From: JAMXLO01 sp041487355 | GTDB taxonomy: Bacteria > Pseudomonadota > Alphaproteobacteria > Acetobacterales > Acetobacteraceae | Direction of reading: 5' to 3' | DNA length: 9,593 nucleotides | Assembly: GCA_041487355.1 (NCBI GenBank) | Contig: JBGPND010000201.1 | Coordinates: 1-9,593 of the forward strand | Shown: one piece after another, positions 6,375-9,593 of the stretch | Layout of the letters: every line of letters starts with the position of its first letter | Numbering within the stretch: position 1 is the first letter of the stretch | The notes under the pieces: generated by a model | Databases searched by the model: none | What the model was told of the DNA's origin: nothing | What the model saw: only the letters and a program-made list of their open reading frames with translations | Program-made: the position numbers and the translations under genes

Positions 6375-7101
6375 GATAGGCCCGCACGACGTCTGGGTCG
6401 CGCACCACCTCGGCTGGATCGCCGTCGGCGATCTTGCGTCCCGCCACCAGCACGACCAGACGCTGCGAGAAATGCATCACCGCGCGCATGATGTGCTCGA
6501 TCAGGATCACCGTCACGCCCTGTTCATTCAGCCTGATCAGCAGGGCGAGGATGTCGTCCACCTCGCCATGCGACAGCCCGGCCATCGCCTCATCGGCGAT
6601 CAGCAGGCGCGGCGCCGACGCCATCGCGCGCGCCAGTTCCAGCTTGCGCATTTCGATCTGCGTCAGGTCTCGCGGCAGGCGTGCCGCCTTGTCGGCAAGC
6701 CCGACCATGTGCAACAGCTCGGCGCAACGCTCGTCGATGGCGCGCGCGCCAAGCGCGGGGCCGGGCCGCGCATTCACGGCATAGAGCAGCGGGACGCGCA
6801 GGTTCTCTGCGAGCGACAGCGTGTTGAACGGCCGCGGCAACTGGAAGCTGCGCGCCAGACCCAGCCGGGTCCGCTCATGCGCCGACAGGCCATCGAGCGT
6901 GTGGCCGGCGAAGCGGACGCTGCCCATCTCGTGGCGCAGCGTGCCGCACATGCAGTTCACCAGCGTGCTCTTGCCCGACCCGTTGGGGCCGATCAGGCCG
7001 ACGCGTTCGCTCTCGCCTACCGCAAGCTCGATCGACTCCAGCGCGACAAATCCGCCGAAGCGCTTGCCCAGGTCCGCGACCTCGAGGAGAGAGCCGCTCA
7101 T
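6364..7101 (-). CDS. livG: HAAT-family ABC transporter ATP-binding protein LivG
   Basis: This 245-residue cytoplasmic ATPase pairs with LivF. Walker A is GPNGSGKST (38-46). The Q-loop region GLARSFQLPRPFNTLSLAENL (81-101) is typical of LivG. Walker B is LLIADEAMAGL with Asp170 and Glu171, and His203 lies in IEHIM. The signature is LTQIEMRKLELARA instead of LSGGQ; a degenerate LTxxxRKxLELARA form is known among LivG homologues, so activity is probably kept. The frame is open upstream to 7230, but those residues are encoded by the repeat and flank of the inserted cassette. MSGSLLEVADLGKRFGG beginning at 7101 matches the usual N-terminus. No strong Shine-Dalgarno precedes it. The normal short distance to livM has been enlarged to about 400 bases by the cassette. 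Confidence 0.95.
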   Translation of the reverse strand: MSGSLLEVADLGKRFGGFVALESIELAVGESERVGLIGPNGSGKSTLVNCMCGTLRHEMGSVRFAGHTLDGLSAHERTRLGLARSFQLPRPFNTLSLAENLRVPLLYAVNARPGPALGARAIDERCAELLHMVGLADKAARLPRDLTQIEMRKLELARAMASAPRLLIADEAMAGLSHGEVDDILALLIRLNEQGVTVILIEHIMRAVMHFSQRLVVLVAGRKIADGDPAEVVRDPDVVRAYLGE

Positions 7102-7152
7102 CGGACCAGAAATTCGAAAAAAAGGTTTCGGTAACTGCCGTCCACGCAAATA

Positions 7153-7195
7153 CCCCCTCTCCCGCGCGCCGCGCGGGGGAGGGTCGGGGAGGGGG
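7153..7195. repeat. Left palindromic end of the DUF559 cassette
   Basis: CCCTCTCCCGCGCG (7155-7168) pairs with CGCGCGGGGGAGGG (7170-7183) at 13 of 14 positions. It is followed by TC and GGGGAGGGGG. The G-rich tail also provides a Shine-Dalgarno-like GGAGG (7188-7192) for the nuclease gene. Confidence 0.8.
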
Positions 7196-7653
7196 TGTTG
7201 CCGACGACACGCGCTATCCAGATGGCCCACACCCTGCGCCTCTCGGCGACCGACGCCGAAAAGCGCCTCTGGTCACGCCTGCGCCGACACGGGATCGGCT
7301 GGCATTTCCGTCGCCAGCATCCGGTTTCGCCATATGTGCTCGACTTCGCCTGTCCGCAGCTTGGTATCGCTATTGAGGCCGATGGCGGGCAGCATGCGCG
7401 CTCGGGCGAGCATGCCGCACGGGATGTGTTCTTACAGCAACGAGGCTGGCTCGTGCTGCGGTTCTGGAACAACGACATTCTCGCGAACACTGACGGGGTC
7501 ATTGCAATGATCCGCGAGGCGTGCGCGGGCCATGCCCGGAGCCCGCCCCCTCCCCCGTTGGTCCGCTCCGCGGCCCAACCCCCCGCTTCGCGGGAGAGGG
7601 GGCCAGGCCGCGGAACCGGAACAGACCCAGAATACCGTTCGGCGCGACGATGA
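7195..7653 (+). CDS. DUF559 domain protein, PD-(D/E)XK/Vsr-like endonuclease
   Basis: The frame has 152 codons, of which about residues 13-110 form a recognisable DUF559 domain. The core begins ATDAEKRLWSRLRRHGIG, then FRRQHPVSPYVLDFAC (Asp50), then IAIEADGGQHA (Glu61, Asp63, His67), and ends GWLVLRFWNNDILANTDGV. These are the conserved residues of this small nuclease-like family, related in fold to very-short-patch-repair endonuclease. Cellular role is not established. Starts GTG 7195 and TTG 7198 lie next to a GGAGG in the left palindrome; the ATG at 7222 also keeps the domain but has no ribosome site. Beyond about residue 115 the protein is translated repeat (proline- and arginine-rich) and then antisense livM sequence, so the natural C-terminus may be lost. 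It overlaps livM tail-to-tail by 155 bases. Confidence 0.82.
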   Translation: MLPTTRAIQMAHTLRLSATDAEKRLWSRLRRHGIGWHFRRQHPVSPYVLDFACPQLGIAIEADGGQHARSGEHAARDVFLQQRGWLVLRFWNNDILANTDGVIAMIREACAGHARSPPPPPLVRSAAQPPASRERGPGRGTGTDPEYRSARR

Positions 7654-8536
7654 CGAAGCCCACCAGCATCAGACCCACAATCAGCAGATTGAGCGCCGAT
7701 GAGATCGTTACCGTGGCGACCTGCTGCAGCGTGCCCAGCAGGATCGCGCCGATCACCGGGCCGAGCCAGCTCGACGTCCCGCCGACCAGCGGCATCGCCA
7801 CGCCGTTCACCGCATAGGCCAGGCTGAACCCGGAGGCCGGATCGAGATACGTCACATAGTACGGCAGCGGCGCGCCGGCCATGCCCATGAAGGCGCCGGA
7901 CAAGGTCGTCGCCAGCAGCTTCAGCCGCAGCGTCGGCACGCCCGATGCCTCGGCCGCCACCTCATCGTCGCGGATCGTGGCGAAGCCATAGCCCAGACGC
8001 GAGCGCTCGATGGCGCGCGCGGTTGCCAGCACGATCACCACCAGCGCCAGCATGATCAGGAACAGATATTCGATGTAGTCGATGCCGAGCAGCGGCGTTT
8101 TCGCAGGCCGCACGATGTAGGCGCCGCGCGAGCCGCCGACGAAGTCCCAGTTCGTGATCAGAGTCTGCACCACCACGGCCATGGCCAGCGTGGCGATGGA
8201 AAAGAACGCGCCGCGCAAGCGCAGCGTCAGGTAGCCGGTGCCGAGCCCGACGATGCCAGAGACGATGCCGCCGATCGGCATCATGAGCGGCAGCGGCAGC
8301 GAGGTGAGCTTGTGCAGCACGACGGTCGTGTAGGCGCCCAGGGCGAAGAATGCCGCGGTGCCGAAATTCACGTAGCCGGTATAGCCGCCCAGGATGTTCC
8401 AGGCGGTGGCCAGCGCGATGTATTGCAGCACGACATAGCCGGCGAAGAACACGTAGGCATTGTCAATCAGCCGCGCGGCCCCGAACACCATGGCGGCGGC
8501 GATCAGCAGCAACAGGAGGAACTTCGTCCCGTTCAC
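7499..8536 (-). CDS. livM: HAAT-family ABC transporter permease LivM, C-terminus altered by cassette
   Basis: This 345-residue inner-membrane permease has roughly eight to ten hydrophobic segments and pairs with LivH as the translocation pore. NILGGYTGYVNFGTAAFFALGAY (about 47-69) and ERSRLGYGFATIRDDEVAAEASGV (about 177-200, the EAA-like ATPase contact loop) are hallmark LivM regions. NGILGLFRFRG ends at residue 310, where family members normally stop or have only short tails. Residues 311-345 (LAPSPAKRGVGPRSG onward) are encoded by the right-end palindrome and antisense nuclease gene. The start is GTG at 8536, three bases after the livH stop codon, implying tight coupling. The tail is hydrophilic and cytoplasm-facing, so the transporter may still work. 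Confidence 0.94.
   Translation of the reverse strand: MNGTKFLLLLLIAAAMVFGAARLIDNAYVFFAGYVVLQYIALATAWNILGGYTGYVNFGTAAFFALGAYTTVVLHKLTSLPLPLMMPIGGIVSGIVGLGTGYLTLRLRGAFFSIATLAMAVVVQTLITNWDFVGGSRGAYIVRPAKTPLLGIDYIEYLFLIMLALVVIVLATARAIERSRLGYGFATIRDDEVAAEASGVPTLRLKLLATTLSGAFMGMAGAPLPYYVTYLDPASGFSLAYAVNGVAMPLVGGTSSWLGPVIGAILLGTLQQVATVTISSALNLLIVGLMLVGFVIVAPNGILGLFRFRGLAPSPAKRGVGPRSGPTGEGAGSGHGPRTPRGSLQ
7546..7602. repeat. Right palindromic end of the DUF559 cassette
   Basis: CCCCCTCCCCCG (7546-7557) pairs with CGGGAGAGGGGG (7591-7602) at 11 of 12 positions. Inside are GTTGG/CCAAC arms (7558-7562... and 7575-7579), a CCGC/GCGG hairpin and a CCCGC-TTC-GCGGG hairpin. It is a longer version of the left-end repeat, in mirror orientation. 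It encodes residues just past LivM 310 on the minus strand and the proline-rich tail of the DUF559 frame on the plus strand. Confidence 0.8.
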
Positions 8537-8539
8537 GGG

Positions 8540-9415
8540 CTAGCGGCCGAAGATGCCGGCTGGACGCACGGCCAGCGTGATCAGCAGAAATCCGAAGGCG
8601 ACCGCCGGTGACCAGGACGGCCCATAGAAGGTGGAGGTCAGGCTCTCGACGATCCCCAATGTCATCGCCGCGACCAGCGTGCCGGCGAAGCTTCCCATCC
8701 CGCCCAACACGCAGATGGCGAACACGCGGCCGATATAGTCCCGCCCGATCGACGGCTCGACTGGCTGGATGACGATGAGCACCGCACCTGCCACGGAGGC
8801 GGTGGCGATCGACAGGCCGAACGCGATGCGCTTGATCCGTGTCGGGTTCGCCGCCATCAGACGCAACGCGAGCTGATCCTGCGCCACGGCGAGAATCGCG
8901 CGCCCGATGAAGGTGCGCGACATAAACAACTGCAACCCGCCGATCATGATCAGCGCCACCAGGCAGGGCACGAGCAGCCGCAGCGGAAGGTCCACGATGC
9001 CGAGATGCAGGCTGGGTCCGATATACGGTGCCTCGACCAGCCGGTAGTCCACGCCAAACACCAGCACGAGCGTGACTTCGGTGATGAACAGCAGGCCGAA
9101 GAAGAACGCGAGCCCGCGCAGCGCCTCGTCGCCCCGGCGTTCGAAGGCGACGTAGTAGACCTGATAGACGCCCGCCCCCAGCAGGTAGAAGGCCGGCAGC
9201 GCCAAAACGCTCGCCAGAATCGGATCCATCCCCAGCGTCGTGTTGGCGATGTAGGCGATGTAGGAGCCGAGGATGATGAACGCGGGATGCGCGATGTTGA
9301 CGATGTCGAGCATGCCGAACGAGATCGACACGCCGATCGTCACCGCCGCGTAGAAGCCGCCGAGCAACAGCCCGGACACGATCGCGTTGCCCAGGAGATC
9401 GAGGGACATTTCCAT
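8540..9415 (-). CDS. livH: HAAT-family ABC transporter permease LivH
   Basis: This 291-residue inner-membrane permease is the partner of LivM. The N-terminal GLLLGGFYAAVTIGVSISFG followed by MLDIVNIAHPAFIILGSYIAY is the characteristic LivH first region. FIGRAILAVAQDQLALRLMAANPTRIKRIAFG is the EAA-like loop that contacts the ATPases. VCVLGG-type residues (ICVLGGMGSFAGTLVAAMTLG) and a short tail ending AVRPAGIFGR complete the pattern. Start choice: the frame stays open upstream to a GTG at 9577, but those 54 residues have no family resemblance. ATG 9415 (MEMSLDLLG) or ATG 9409 (MSLDLLG) fits the usual length; neither has a strong Shine-Dalgarno. It is the first gene of the liv operon in this window, followed by livM after three bases. 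Confidence 0.94.
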   Translation of the reverse strand: MEMSLDLLGNAIVSGLLLGGFYAAVTIGVSISFGMLDIVNIAHPAFIILGSYIAYIANTTLGMDPILASVLALPAFYLLGAGVYQVYYVAFERRGDEALRGLAFFFGLLFITEVTLVLVFGVDYRLVEAPYIGPSLHLGIVDLPLRLLVPCLVALIMIGGLQLFMSRTFIGRAILAVAQDQLALRLMAANPTRIKRIAFGLSIATASVAGAVLIVIQPVEPSIGRDYIGRVFAICVLGGMGSFAGTLVAAMTLGIVESLTSTFYGPSWSPAVAFGFLLITLAVRPAGIFGR

Positions 9416-9427
9416 TATGCTGGCAGT

Positions 9428-9459
9428 CTGGCCAAACTCTGGAGTCTTGGCTAGGCCAG
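9428..9459. promoter_or_regulatory. Imperfect hairpin upstream of livH
   Basis: CTGGCC (9428-9433) and GGCCAG (9454-9459) form outer arms. Inside, CCAAACTC and GAGTCTTGG pair with a one-base bulge. The structure lies 13 bases before the livH ATG at 9415 and would be in its 5' leader or promoter. It could be an operator or leader structure. The rest of 9416-9593 shows no gene and no clear promoter boxes. Confidence 0.3.
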
Positions 9460-9593
9460 TTCGCGCCGGCGCATCGCCCGGAGCGAGGCGCGCTGGCCAG
9501 GACCCGGAGCCGCGCCAGGACCCGTGCTCACCGATTACCGACTGCCCCTTCGGAAACGAACCGGCTGGTGTCAGCACCGGAACGGCGGATGAA

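Larger units (their letters stand above)
7153..7602 (+). mobile_element. Candidate mobile cassette: DUF559 nuclease gene between mirrored palindromes
   Basis: The ends carry a perfect 14-bp inverted repeat: CCCCCTCTCCCGCG at 7153-7166 and its complement at 7589-7602. A second inverted pair lies on the inner sides: GGGGAGGGGG at 7186-7195 and CCCCCTCCCC at 7546-7555. Each end is itself a palindrome, so the unit is symmetric about the nuclease gene. It sits inside the liv operon on the opposite strand. No target duplication is obvious. It may be an actively dispersed element or a gene trapped between two pre-existing repeats. Confidence 0.55.

Noticed and set aside
7118..7126. Short A-run as the T-tract of a leftward terminator before livG
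   Set aside because: Only a trivial three-base stem precedes it in the transcript, and the strong palindrome is too far away.
7102..7230. N-terminal extension of LivG
   Set aside because: The residues are encoded by the cassette palindrome and its flank; the conserved LivG N-terminus begins at 7101.
9416..9577. N-terminal extension of LivH
   Set aside because: It begins at a GTG with no family similarity, and the canonical LivH start region is at 9415 or 9409.

Overview
The window is GC-rich and reads as accessory chromosome of an alphaproteobacterium. The gene families, the palindromic CGTCATGGCCGGG-type intergenic repeats and the free-standing DUF559 cassette recall Rhodospirillales/Acetobacteraceae or Bradyrhizobium-like genomes. 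The taxonomic placement is inference from gene style and repeats; no rRNA or marker gene is present.

Layout from left to right. Positions 1-129 hold the 3' end of an IS630-type transposase. A REP-like palindrome follows at 169-203, then a rightward gene for an unrecognised multi-pass membrane protein (336-1076). A leftward block contains, in transcription order, an intradiol ring-cleavage dioxygenase resembling hydroxyquinol 1,2-dioxygenase (3974-3072), a cyclase-family metal hydrolase (3058-2270) and a periplasmic iron/polyamine-type solute-binding protein (2145-1081). Divergent from it, a LivK-type binding protein runs rightward (4101-5369). Convergent to that gene is a leftward branched-chain-amino-acid-type (HAAT) ABC transporter: livH (9415-8540), livM (8536-7499), livG (7101-6364) and livF (6374-5643).

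Together the genes suggest uptake and catabolism of a carboxylated or aromatic compound. The LivK-like protein would capture the ligand, LivHMGF would import it, and the dioxygenase and cyclase-like hydrolase would process a ring intermediate. The ligand cannot be read from the sequence.

The most unusual structure is a roughly 450-bp cassette at about 7153-7602. It carries a small DUF559 (PD-(D/E)XK-like) nuclease gene in the opposite orientation to the liv operon. Mirror-image palindromes bound it, sharing a perfect 14-bp terminal inverted repeat and a 10-bp inner inverted repeat. It separates livM from livG, replaces the C-terminus of LivM with repeat-encoded residues, and overlaps livM antisense. 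Other repeats include a probable 122-bp MITE-like element that begins on the stop codon of the LivK-like gene, several dispersed copies of the GTCATGGCCGGG palindrome, and one apparent in-frame copy inside the signal-peptide region of the LivK-like gene.
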